Positions 29,418 to 38,969 of a DNA stretch of 64,000 nt are shown here, piece after piece (the stretch's first letter is position 1; every line of letters begins with the position of its first letter). The position numbers were made by a program, and so were the translations under genes. The notes below the pieces were generated by a model. That model saw only the letters and a list, made by a program, of their open reading frames with translations, was not told the DNA's origin and did not search any database. This DNA comes from Bacteroidota bacterium (GTDB lineage: Bacteria; Bacteroidota; Bacteroidia; UBA4408): contig CAUJCU010000013.1 of the NCBI GenBank assembly GCA_963169745.1, positions 1-64,000 on the forward strand, given 5' to 3'.

Positions 29418-32400
29418 TTATATTTTTACTCCTATCATTAAAATATCGTCAATCTGTTCGGTATCTCCTCGCCAGTCAATATGAAGTTTTTTAATAAGAT
29501 GTTTTTGTTGATTCATAGAAAATTGCTGCATAGCTATTAATTCATTTTGCAATCGTTTAACCATAAATTTTTTATTTGATTCACCTCCAAATTGGTCAGC
29601 ATAACCATCACTGAAAATATAAAATGTATCATTCTTTTTCATCTGAATGTTATGGACTGTGAATCTCCTGTCTGATTCAATTTGATAGCCTCCAATAGGA
29701 GTTTTATTTGGTTTAACTTCTACAAATTCAGCACCTTCATTACTTTTTGTGTAAATATAAAGTGGTCGGTTGGCACCGGAATATTGCAACTGAAAAGTAT
29801 CCATATTTACTCTGCATAAAGCAATATCCATACCATCATTAGTAGCATTTTGGGCAATGTCTTGCTTAAGTGCAGAACGAACACCAGTATGTAAGTGGTT
29901 TAAAATTAAATCCGTTTCATAAATTTGTTTTTCATTTAGAATTTCGTTTAAAAGTGAGTTCCCTACCATACTCATTAAAGCTCCCGGTACACCATGCCCG
30001 GTACAGTCGGCCACGGCAATATAAACCCAATTTTGGTCAATATTGTTAGGACTATAAAACCAATAAAAGTCGCCACTTACAATATCACGAGGTTGAAAAT
30101 AAATAAAAGACTCCGGAAACATTTTACTAAAATCTTCGGGTAAGGGTAAAATAGCTTGTTGAATCTTTTGGGCGTAATTGATACTGTCTGTAATATCCTT
30201 ATTTTTAACTTCAACAATCTTTTTTTGTTTTAACACCTCTTCTTTTTCTGCCACTACTTCAGCAGTACGGCTTTTTACTACTTCTTCCAATCTTACCTTA
30301 GCTCGTTTTAAACGAGAAACACTAATTTGAATACTCACATAAATCAATGCAAAAACCCCAAATGAATATGCAATATATGCCCAGATAGTACGATACCAGG
30401 GTGGTAAAACAACAAAAATATAAGTATCTTCTTTCCCAATTTTATTGTAAATATTTTGGGATCTAACATGAAAAGTATAAGTCCCTTCGTTTACATTGGT
30501 ATAACTTTTCTTGAATTCAGATGACCATTCAGACCAATTTTTATCAAAACCTTCCAGATAACAACTGTACATATTATCTTTTTCATTATCAAAACTTTGA
30601 GCTGCGTATTCAAAATTTATATTATTGTTTTTATAGTCTATTTCAGGAATTGCGTTTTGAGATTGAGAAAAATGTTTATCCAGTGTGGCATCATAGTTCC
30701 AATACCCCCCAAATAAGGTTTTGTTGTTGCAATACACTTTAGTGATTTTCGTGTTAAAATTTAGTGTATCATATAAAGGTAATGAAGCATCGTACTTAAA
30801 CAAGCCATCAGGCCCGCCAAACCAGGTAACATATTCGTTTTCCGGGAAAATACATTGATATGCATCGTACTCTCCCATTCTTCTCAATGGAAAAGTTGAT
30901 TTATTATTTTTTTGGTCGTAGTAAATAAATTCATGAATCTTGTTGTTTGAGCGAAAAAACCATATTTTGTGTTGAAATGCTTCAATAATCTGAAAAATTT
31001 GGTCTAATTGATTAAACTGACTGAATTGCAGATTAGGAAAACTTTGTACTTTAATAAATTTTAATTTTGACTTATTAAACTCGTAAATGCCATATAATGT
31101 ACCGAACAATATTTGATTATTTACTTTAAAAGGCAAATTGTAAACCAGAGTAGGCAAACCAGATGTTGTATCAAAAGGGGAAATTTGCTTGTTGGTTTTG
31201 TGCAAATTCTGAATTCTGTAAACTCCATTATAAGCAGTACCAACCCATAATGTAGAATCACCTTCTTTAACAATTCTCCTAACCTCACCTATTTGGTCCA
31301 TATTATCTTTTATTATTTGGTTTTTCAAATAATTGTATGTCCAAACTCCATCGCTTGTGCCGATATACACGACACTATTTTGAGAATCCAAATCAGAGAT
31401 AAAATAACAATTCTCATTACTTATTTTAGTTAATTGATTGTTATCTATTTTATATAAACCTGATTCAGCAGCAATTAACAATATTTCTTTTTGATTTTGA
31501 GTAATAATTAGTTTTAAATTTCTAATCTCGTTTTTTATGCCTTTGTATCTGTTAACAAAATTGTCTTTTATTTCAAACAGACCTTTAGAAGTGCCACAAA
31601 ACAACGTATTCTGGTACTTAACCACAGTGTTAACCGTACCTTCTAAACCTTCAAATTCTCCCATACTTTTAATACGTGAGTTAATTTCGATCCGAACAAT
31701 ACCAATATCTAGAGCTAACCAAATAGCTTTCTGTCGGTCTATGTATATATTGTTAATTATATTGCTTTTTAAATTATAGTTTTTATTGGTTATTCTATTC
31801 TTTAATTTTCCAAAAGCATCAATAATAAACATACCCTGGTTAAGAGTTCCAATTCCAATATCGTTTTCTTCATTTAGCTTGGCAGCGCAATACACCTCGG
31901 CATGAGCTAACAATTCATCAATGTCTGTTTTAAAAGGCTCAATTAAAATCGATTCATTTGGATTGAAAGTAATTTTAAAAGCTCCTTTTTCTCTTGTAAT
32001 TACTAGGGCATATTGAGCATAATTAATCCATGCATATATTCTTAAATCTTTAAAAAAATCACCCCCTGAAACTAAGCTTAGTTTATCTTTATAAAGCTTT
32101 TTTAAGCCAATTTCCCGATCTATTATATAAAAGTCATTCCCTCTTTGATATCCAAAGTGAAAGTAATTTTCAGCACGAACAATATTAATCTTTTGGTTTT
32201 CATAAATAAAAACATAGTCAAAAGACTGGAAAATGACTTTATTTTTCAGGCAATACGTTTTCCAAATATCACCATAGTTTCTTATTGAGTCTGGTAAGAG
32301 ATGGGTTAAACTTTTACTTTGCAATATTCCATTACCATCAGCATACAAAAAGCCAAACTCATCTTGGGCTCCATAATAAATTCTATTCTTTGAATCTTTT

Positions 32401-32642
32401 GAAAGACTTCTTACAATTGAATTATTTAATTTAACAGACTCCCATTTCTCACCATCATATACTAAAAGATCTGTGGTGTTTCCCACATAGATTAACCCAA
32501 AGGTATCTTGTAGTACACACCAATTTTGTGCATGTGCATTATATATCTTGGAGCCGTAATAGGTAGAAAAACTTTTACTTTGCCCATGGGCTACAAAAGG
32601 TATTATAAAGAAATACAATAACGTAATTTTAACCGCTTTCAT
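29418..32642 (-). CDS. Receptor-type SpoIIE/PP2C serine phosphatase with propeller sensor
   Basis: 1074 residues. Signal peptide 1-20 (MKAVKITLLYFFIIPFVAHG). A periplasmic sensor of Reg_prop-type propeller blades covers about 25-640 (WCVLQDTFGLIYVGNTTDLLVYDG, LSKDSKNRIYYGAQDEFGFL). A Y_Y_Y domain lies at about 660-745 (YSCYLEGFDKNWSEWSSEFKKSYTN), followed by a transmembrane helix at about 752-775 and a coiled coil. The cytoplasmic C-terminus (about 840-1074) is a SpoIIE phosphatase with metal-binding Asp in DIVSGDFYW, DCTGHGVPGALMSMVG and FSDGYADQFGG. This is the layout of Bacteroidota sensor proteins where the kinase is replaced by a phosphatase. It probably dephosphorylates an anti-anti-sigma-type partner that is not in the window. 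Confidence 0.88.
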   Translation of the reverse strand: MKAVKITLLYFFIIPFVAHGQSKSFSTYYGSKIYNAHAQNWCVLQDTFGLIYVGNTTDLLVYDGEKWESVKLNNSIVRSLSKDSKNRIYYGAQDEFGFLYADGNGILQSKSLTHLLPDSIRNYGDIWKTYCLKNKVIFQSFDYVFIYENQKINIVRAENYFHFGYQRGNDFYIIDREIGLKKLYKDKLSLVSGGDFFKDLRIYAWINYAQYALVITREKGAFKITFNPNESILIEPFKTDIDELLAHAEVYCAAKLNEENDIGIGTLNQGMFIIDAFGKLKNRITNKNYNLKSNIINNIYIDRQKAIWLALDIGIVRIEINSRIKSMGEFEGLEGTVNTVVKYQNTLFCGTSKGLFEIKDNFVNRYKGIKNEIRNLKLIITQNQKEILLIAAESGLYKIDNNQLTKISNENCYFISDLDSQNSVVYIGTSDGVWTYNYLKNQIIKDNMDQIGEVRRIVKEGDSTLWVGTAYNGVYRIQNLHKTNKQISPFDTTSGLPTLVYNLPFKVNNQILFGTLYGIYEFNKSKLKFIKVQSFPNLQFSQFNQLDQIFQIIEAFQHKIWFFRSNNKIHEFIYYDQKNNKSTFPLRRMGEYDAYQCIFPENEYVTWFGGPDGLFKYDASLPLYDTLNFNTKITKVYCNNKTLFGGYWNYDATLDKHFSQSQNAIPEIDYKNNNINFEYAAQSFDNEKDNMYSCYLEGFDKNWSEWSSEFKKSYTNVNEGTYTFHVRSQNIYNKIGKEDTYIFVVLPPWYRTIWAYIAYSFGVFALIYVSIQISVSRLKRAKVRLEEVVKSRTAEVVAEKEEVLKQKKIVEVKNKDITDSINYAQKIQQAILPLPEDFSKMFPESFIYFQPRDIVSGDFYWFYSPNNIDQNWVYIAVADCTGHGVPGALMSMVGNSLLNEILNEKQIYETDLILNHLHTGVRSALKQDIAQNATNDGMDIALCRVNMDTFQLQYSGANRPLYIYTKSNEGAEFVEVKPNKTPIGGYQIESDRRFTVHNIQMKKNDTFYIFSDGYADQFGGESNKKFMVKRLQNELIAMQQFSMNQQKHLIKKLHIDWRGDTEQIDDILMIGVKI

Positions 32643-32736
32643 TTGTACAAACCTAACATTTGTCTAAACAAATAAAAAACAAAAAATAAAAATTAGAAGA
32701 GACCATTAAGATAAGCTTCTCATCTGTTTATGATTT

Positions 32737-35700
32737 TCAATGATAAATCACCAACTTTTTTACAAAGCTTTGAATGCCATCATCAACAAAAACAAAGTAA
32801 ACTCCGTTACTTAAATTTGAAATTTTAAGATCGTAATTCAATTCACCATGTAAAAGAGATTGTTTCGGGGTTTTAAGTATTGTTTTTCCTTCTATATCTT
32901 TAATTGTAAATTGAACAAAATTAGCCTTGTTGAATTTCCCTTTTAAAGTAACAATATCTGCCGCAGGATTGGGGTGCATCAATAACTGATTAGGTGCGTA
33001 ATAATACTTTTTCAATCCGGTTGTATCAGAAGGGGCGCCTTGCAATCCAAATACTCTGCCATGCCCGCCTTGTCCGGCTACAAGTCCTTTTGATGTTCTA
33101 AAAATAATTCCATTATTATTGTAGGTGTCTCCTACACTATATCTAACCCAACTTAAGCCCCCATCTCTGGTTTCATAAACTAATCCGTCAAAAGCACATG
33201 CCCAAGCCGTGTCGGCAATTCCTGTCACACTTCTAAAGCTAACATCAACACCATTTAAAACGGTATTCCAGGTTAAGCCGGCATCAATAGATTTTAAAAT
33301 AAGACCTTGAGTAACACCACCTACTGCATAAACCACATTTTGCCCAATTACAGCTGTACCAAATAAACTGGCAGTAATCCCTGATGATTGTGGCGCCCAT
33401 GTAGTTCCATCATATTTAAAAATTGTACCACCACCCCCAACAGCATAGGCTATAGGGGTGCTTGTTGATTTATCAACGGCAACATCCCAAAATCGGACTG
33501 AAACGCCTGTGTTTTGCTGCGTCCACATGGCCCCATCATAATTAATTATAACTCCAGAGTCTCCAACAGCAAAAGAATGTGTATCATCAAAAGTTGCTAC
33601 ACCATACATTCTCTGTGTTACTCCGGTATTCATAGGCTGCCATGTTTGCCCATTGTTTGTAGATTCTAACATGATACCATTAGAACCGGTTACCCTCCAT
33701 TTATTCGGATACATATCACAGGAAAGCAATGTATCAATCCCAGCAATGAGCCCTGTAGCAGAAACATTCCATGTAACTCCTCCGTCAAATGACTTTAGGC
33801 AATTCCCGTCTCTTAAGGTCATTAATGCCGTGTCTGCAGACAACATGGTAACATCAGTTATATCAACAGTAGTATTGGTATTAACAGCCGAGCTTGGGAA
33901 TAACTGCTCAACCCTGATATATAAATTTTTAGTTACATTAACCACACAAGCTCCATCAGTAATAGTGCAGCTTACATTAAACTTACCAATAGTATTATAA
34001 TTATGGGTAGGTTGTGCCAATGCAGAAACACCTCCATCGCCAAAATCCCATTCATAAGTTGACGTTCCACTTTGTTGAGGAATAACAAAAAAAGTAACTG
34101 CTCCATCGGGTAAGTACTTAATCAGGTTGTTTGCTGCAAAGTCAAATTGAGGACTATTTACAACAATATCAAAACCATTGTCATTACTGGTTGCCGGCAA
34201 ATTGCTTGACTGTATTCTTATCCTGTATGAAAGACCGTTCCCTACTGTTGTAGGAACAACGCATGCAATAACTCCACTGCTTTGAGTTGAAATTAATTGG
34301 CCAATTAATGTTACATTGTTAAAATTACCTACACTATCTGATAATTGAACATAAAAAACATTCCCAGAGTTATAGACCCCGCTAGCCGTATAATATACAA
34401 AAAAAGTATCCAACTTGCAAAATGGTATGGGCAATATAGAATCTATTACAATATCGTTTGCGTTTGGCAATACAGGACCTATGGTAAATAGCGAGTTACT
34501 TTCATCGGAAATAGATGTACCGGTACCTGCATTTTCTACTTTTACAATACATTGGGTTGAAGATATAGCTGGGACATTCCAATAATAACTATCGGCATTA
34601 ACATTGTTAAGAAGTGTATTCCAAGAGGCACCATTATCATCACTAAAATACAAGTTAATTAAAGGTACATTGGTTCGACTCCAGGTTATATTGTACCAAT
34701 AACCTTGATTCAGGTACTCACCCCCATTGGGTGTGATAACGGTAAGAAGTTGGGTTGATGAAGTTATGGCGAATTCAGCATCGCTGATATCCGTTAATGT
34801 TGGGTTTGAATTACTTGTTATGCGAATCAAACATTGTGTTGAAACAATGTTTGGTGTAAACCAATAATAAATATTATTTGCAGATGCAAAGGAATTGATA
34901 ATAGTGTTCCAGGTAGCCCCGGCATCTGATGAAAATTCTATTTTTATGGAATTACCTATTCCGGAACCACTCCACTTAATTAAATGACTAGGTGTATTTT
35001 GAATAAAACTTTCACCCCCATTGGGTGTAATCAATGTTAGAAATGGAGTACCCGTTGTAATAGTAAATTCGGCATCACTTATATCAAACAAACTTGAGTT
35101 ACCTGCTGCTTTAACTTTTATCAAACAATTACTTGAAACAATATTAGGGGCTAACCAATTGTAATAGTTTATATTATTCAAATTAGAAACTAGGGTAGAG
35201 TATGTATTTCCCCCATCGCTAGAAAACAAAATATCAACATTGGGAACTAGAGCACTCGTCCAGGTAATTGGAATGTAATTACCTGCATTAAATGTTTCGC
35301 CTCCATTGGGTACTACATTGTTTATAAACGGGCTTGTTTGCGTGGTACTAAATGTAGCATCACTAACATCAAAAATAGTGGTATCGGTAAGATCAGTTAT
35401 TTTAATCAAACAATTTGACATTGTCTGGTTAGGCACCATCCAGTTAAAGTAACCCGAATTGCTTATACTGTTCGCTAATGTTACCCAAGAGTTCCCATTG
35501 TTATTTGAAAATTGCACTTTAAAATAATTGGAAACAAAACTTGCGTTCCATTGAATAGAATAGTTTAATCCACCATTTAAAATTTCACCTCCGTTAGGTT
35601 GTAAAATAGTAATGTTTGCCGAATTTGCATTAATAGTAAACACATTATTGCTTTCATCAAAAACTGAAGGGTTTGACATTTGACTTACTCTTATCCGGCA

Positions 35701-38631
35701 ATTGCTGCTGTTTACATTGCTCACAAACCATGAATAATAGTTGTAGGAACCGTTTGAGTGATAAATATTGGAATCAATGACACTCCAAGAGCTTCCATTG
35801 TTAATGGAGTACTCCAGTTTAACTGAATTTGTATTTAAATAGCCAGTCCAGTTAAGAGTAACATAAGTAGCTCCATTTAGTGTTTCACCGCCATTAGGAT
35901 ACGTAACTTCTATATAAGGTTCAACAATATAAAATGCACTCTGACTAAAGTCATTAACAGCACTATTTGATGCATCACTTATACGTACAAGACATAAATT
36001 ACTTGGATTGTTCGGTATAGTCCAAACATAATAATTACTTCCGTCAACTGAAGGGAGCCCTGAAACAACACTTATCCAGCTTGTTCCGGCATCAACAGAG
36101 TAATCAATATTTACATTTGACACAAACATGCTTTGCCAAAATATGTTAGTAGTTGTTCCAATTAAAAATGTTTGAGCCGTGTTTGGAGCTAACAAATCAA
36201 CATATATCGGAACATACTGTATTTCAAATTGGTTGTTACTTATGTCAAATACAGAACTATTATTAGACGATAATACTTTAACAAAACAATGTGAGGAAGC
36301 TGGTAATGGAACTTGCCATGAATAGCTGCCGGTATTTACAATATTTGACGCAATACTTTGCCAAGTTAACCCACTGTCAATAGAATATACTAAATCAACG
36401 TTGGGTATATTTTGTGATGTCCATGTAATTAAATTAGAGGTATTACCAATCCAGCTTTCGCCTCCATTAGGTGCAGTAAGATTTATTGCCTGAGTTCCTT
36501 GAGCAACGCAAGATATGGTAGCTTCCCAACCTGTTGATGTGACATTATAAGGATTAGACGACCATACAAATGTTAAGGCCCCTTGAGCGTTAGTTGCTAC
36601 TATTGAGCCCGGGCCATTAGTTCCATTGTAGGTCCCAATTAATGGAGCAGTAGTCGTATCACCATTATAAATATACAAATTATCATAATATGGCTCTGTT
36701 GAAAAGGATGTAAAATCAAATTTTAACACTTGTAGCGGATTTGAGGGGTAAAAGGTTTTCGTATAAAATTCATTCGAATTATAATTGGAAAAAGGTCCCC
36801 CTGAATCGTAAAATGTTCCCCCGCAAAGTGTATCCGTATGGTTATCCATATTATAAACATTAGCAGGCGAAGTAGTAAAACTATTCACAACACAGCCAAT
36901 AGCACTACCATTAAGACTATTAGGAACAATTTGCCAATAATAAGTAGTTAATGGATTTAGATTAGTTAAAGTGTAATTAACATTTAAAATATTTGTAGCA
37001 TATAAAGGAGGGTTAGGTATTGTACCAAAGTACAAATCATAACCTGTAACAACTATATTCGAATTTGAATTAGCCCAAGTTAAGGTTGGATTAGTTGAAA
37101 TTGAGTTAACCATGTTACTCGGGAAGAAATTAGTAGCACAAGCTGGTAAGCCCCCAAAAACTATGGCAAAGGGAAAATCACTCACATCCGATAAAGTATT
37201 ATTGCTCGCATCACTTACTCTGAACAAGCAATTGTTTGATGGAGTATTTGGCACATTCCAAACGTAATCGTTATAGCCATACCATGTTGTTACCGAATCT
37301 TCAACTAGTACCCAGCTATTACCCCCATCTGTACTGTATTCAAGCCTAACAAGGGAAACACCAAATGCAGTATAAGATACATAATACACATTTGACCCTG
37401 ATTGAAACGTTTCACCTCCATTTGGAAAAGACAACTGTATTGTTGGATCTATAATTTCAAAATCAGCATCATTAACATCATAATTTGATGGATTTGATGC
37501 ATCAGAAACTCTTATAAAAGCAGCAGTTGAAATTGCATTGGGCACAGTCCAATCGTAATAAGTGCCTGAATAATAAGAAACAATTGGCTGCCAGGTAGCC
37601 ATGGAGTCGGTAGAGTATTCAATATTAAATTCATTTATTCCAAACCCATCCCAATAAATTTGTTGTTGCGTACCAACTGTCCATTGGGCACCGCCATTAG
37701 GAGTGTAAAGTTCTATTACGCCAGCTCCAATAGTAAAAGTAGCAGCAGAGACATCGTTAATACTTGGGTTATCTTCATCAGAAATTCTGACTAAACAGTT
37801 TGTTGAGGGTGTATTCGGAATTGGATCCCAAGTGTACCCACCTTGTGAACCAGATGAACTTCCAATATACATCCATGTACTTCCATTATCAATAGAGTAC
37901 TCAACTTTAACATTTGCTACTCCAACGCTAGTCCATTGAATATATTCATAGGTGTTTATTATAAAGGTTTCACCCCCGGTTGGATAATAAAGAAGCAAAG
38001 ACGGTGTCTCGATTGAAAAAGAATTATCAGATATATCGCTTATTGCAGTATTACTGCTTTGCGTTAACCTTACTTTACAATTTGTAGAAGGGGTGTTGGG
38101 AATTGGGCTCCATGTATAATTGCCCAAAGTAGCGTCAACACCCGAAGCTATTAATGTAAAATTTGAACCCCCATCAATAGAATACTCAATATTAATAAAA
38201 TCAACACCGGGTGCATACCATTGAATATCTTCAGACCCGCCTATACCAAAACTTTCACTGTAATTTGGATAATATAAATTGATATAAGGTGCGGCAATAG
38301 AAAATGTAGCATCGCTTATATCAAAATCTGATGCGTTTGCGGTATTGGTAACTTTAATTAAACAATTATTTGATAAAACATTGGGCACTGTCCAACTATA
38401 CAGTCCAGTTCCGCTCATAGAAGTGCTGTTGGCTATAAAATTCCAAGTGCCACCATTATCCAAACTGTATTCAATTTTTACTTGTGGCAATGAAGCATCA
38501 TCCCATATTATGTACTGAGAAGAGCTAGCTGTAAAAGTTTCGCCTCCGTTTGGGTAGTTAATTTCAATACTTTGTCCAAAAGAGGTAAAACTAAAGATTA
38601 AAAGATACGATATGTATATTAGCTTTTTCAT
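32737..38631 (-). CDS. Giant secreted repeat protein with CUB, PKD and T9SS domains
   Basis: 1964 residues. Signal peptide 1-19 (MKKLIYISYLLIFSFTSFG). Twelve beta-sandwich repeats of about 90 residues each open with PNGGE-type motifs and continue with VKIEYSLDNGGTW-type strands and a CLIKVTN/ISDATF end. They are interrupted at about 505-715 by a fibronectin-like domain and a CUB-like domain (DTLCGGTFYDSGGPF ... TGWEATISC). After about 1400 come a further beta domain, a PKD domain (YEWDFGDGGVSALAQPTHNY) and a YCF48/BNR-like propeller at about 1600-1870 (SFDGGVTWN, STNNGQTWQPM, SIDAGLTWNT). The last 80 residues (LLMHPNPAADIVTLKG ... VKKLVIYH) are a T9SS type A sorting domain. A surface adhesin role is likely but inferred. 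A minus-strand TAAATTTG box lies at 38657-38664. Confidence 0.87.
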   Translation of the reverse strand: MKKLIYISYLLIFSFTSFGQSIEINYPNGGETFTASSSQYIIWDDASLPQVKIEYSLDNGGTWNFIANSTSMSGTGLYSWTVPNVLSNNCLIKVTNTANASDFDISDATFSIAAPYINLYYPNYSESFGIGGSEDIQWYAPGVDFINIEYSIDGGSNFTLIASGVDATLGNYTWSPIPNTPSTNCKVRLTQSSNTAISDISDNSFSIETPSLLLYYPTGGETFIINTYEYIQWTSVGVANVKVEYSIDNGSTWMYIGSSSGSQGGYTWDPIPNTPSTNCLVRISDEDNPSINDVSAATFTIGAGVIELYTPNGGAQWTVGTQQQIYWDGFGINEFNIEYSTDSMATWQPIVSYYSGTYYDWTVPNAISTAAFIRVSDASNPSNYDVNDADFEIIDPTIQLSFPNGGETFQSGSNVYYVSYTAFGVSLVRLEYSTDGGNSWVLVEDSVTTWYGYNDYVWNVPNTPSNNCLFRVSDASNNTLSDVSDFPFAIVFGGLPACATNFFPSNMVNSISTNPTLTWANSNSNIVVTGYDLYFGTIPNPPLYATNILNVNYTLTNLNPLTTYYWQIVPNSLNGSAIGCVVNSFTTSPANVYNMDNHTDTLCGGTFYDSGGPFSNYNSNEFYTKTFYPSNPLQVLKFDFTSFSTEPYYDNLYIYNGDTTTAPLIGTYNGTNGPGSIVATNAQGALTFVWSSNPYNVTSTGWEATISCVAQGTQAINLTAPNGGESWIGNTSNLITWTSQNIPNVDLVYSIDSGLTWQSIASNIVNTGSYSWQVPLPASSHCFVKVLSSNNSSVFDISNNQFEIQYVPIYVDLLAPNTAQTFLIGTTTNIFWQSMFVSNVNIDYSVDAGTSWISVVSGLPSVDGSNYYVWTIPNNPSNLCLVRISDASNSAVNDFSQSAFYIVEPYIEVTYPNGGETLNGATYVTLNWTGYLNTNSVKLEYSINNGSSWSVIDSNIYHSNGSYNYYSWFVSNVNSSNCRIRVSQMSNPSVFDESNNVFTINANSANITILQPNGGEILNGGLNYSIQWNASFVSNYFKVQFSNNNGNSWVTLANSISNSGYFNWMVPNQTMSNCLIKITDLTDTTIFDVSDATFSTTQTSPFINNVVPNGGETFNAGNYIPITWTSALVPNVDILFSSDGGNTYSTLVSNLNNINYYNWLAPNIVSSNCLIKVKAAGNSSLFDISDAEFTITTGTPFLTLITPNGGESFIQNTPSHLIKWSGSGIGNSIKIEFSSDAGATWNTIINSFASANNIYYWFTPNIVSTQCLIRITSNSNPTLTDISDAEFAITSSTQLLTVITPNGGEYLNQGYWYNITWSRTNVPLINLYFSDDNGASWNTLLNNVNADSYYWNVPAISSTQCIVKVENAGTGTSISDESNSLFTIGPVLPNANDIVIDSILPIPFCKLDTFFVYYTASGVYNSGNVFYVQLSDSVGNFNNVTLIGQLISTQSSGVIACVVPTTVGNGLSYRIRIQSSNLPATSNDNGFDIVVNSPQFDFAANNLIKYLPDGAVTFFVIPQQSGTSTYEWDFGDGGVSALAQPTHNYNTIGKFNVSCTITDGACVVNVTKNLYIRVEQLFPSSAVNTNTTVDITDVTMLSADTALMTLRDGNCLKSFDGGVTWNVSATGLIAGIDTLLSCDMYPNKWRVTGSNGIMLESTNNGQTWQPMNTGVTQRMYGVATFDDTHSFAVGDSGVIINYDGAMWTQQNTGVSVRFWDVAVDKSTSTPIAYAVGGGGTIFKYDGTTWAPQSSGITASLFGTAVIGQNVVYAVGGVTQGLILKSIDAGLTWNTVLNGVDVSFRSVTGIADTAWACAFDGLVYETRDGGLSWVRYSVGDTYNNNGIIFRTSKGLVAGQGGHGRVFGLQGAPSDTTGLKKYYYAPNQLLMHPNPAADIVTLKGKFNKANFVQFTIKDIEGKTILKTPKQSLLHGELNYDLKISNLSNGVYFVFVDDGIQSFVKKLVIYH

Positions 38632-38921
38632 GGTGGGATATTTAACAATTGTAAATCAAATTTAAGCTTTTTTTTTTTTAAAATGAAATTTATATAATTT
38701 TTGATTCATTTTAATTTAACTGAATTATTGAAGTTATTATTCATATCGTTTTGCGGAGTTGCAGAGTTTTGCACTAAAGTTAAATTTTTCCTCCTTTATT
38801 ATAGTTGTCCTCCAACCCTTTAAATTTTTCTACAAACGAAACTAACTTTTGAAATGCAATTTGCTTTTTGTCCATTTTGTAAACTTTATATTGTCAACCT
38901 ATTTCAGTACAAGTCATCCAT
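38632..38921. other. AT-rich intergenic region
   Basis: It holds the probable -7 box of the giant protein (38657-38664) and a T11 run near 38669-38680, and otherwise no recognisable gene. The oxidase operon terminator follows. Confidence 0.45.
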
Positions 38922-38958
38922 AAAAAGAAAAAGCCCTGTATTAGGGCTTTTTCTTTTT
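38922..38958 (-). terminator. Terminator of the act-cox operon
   Basis: A perfect 16-bp inverted repeat (aaaaagaaaaagccct at 38922-38937, loop gtatt, complement at 38943-38958) lies 12 bp beyond the coxA stop. A/T runs on both flanks allow action on either strand. Confidence 0.85.
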
Positions 38959-38969
38959 GATTTTAATTA

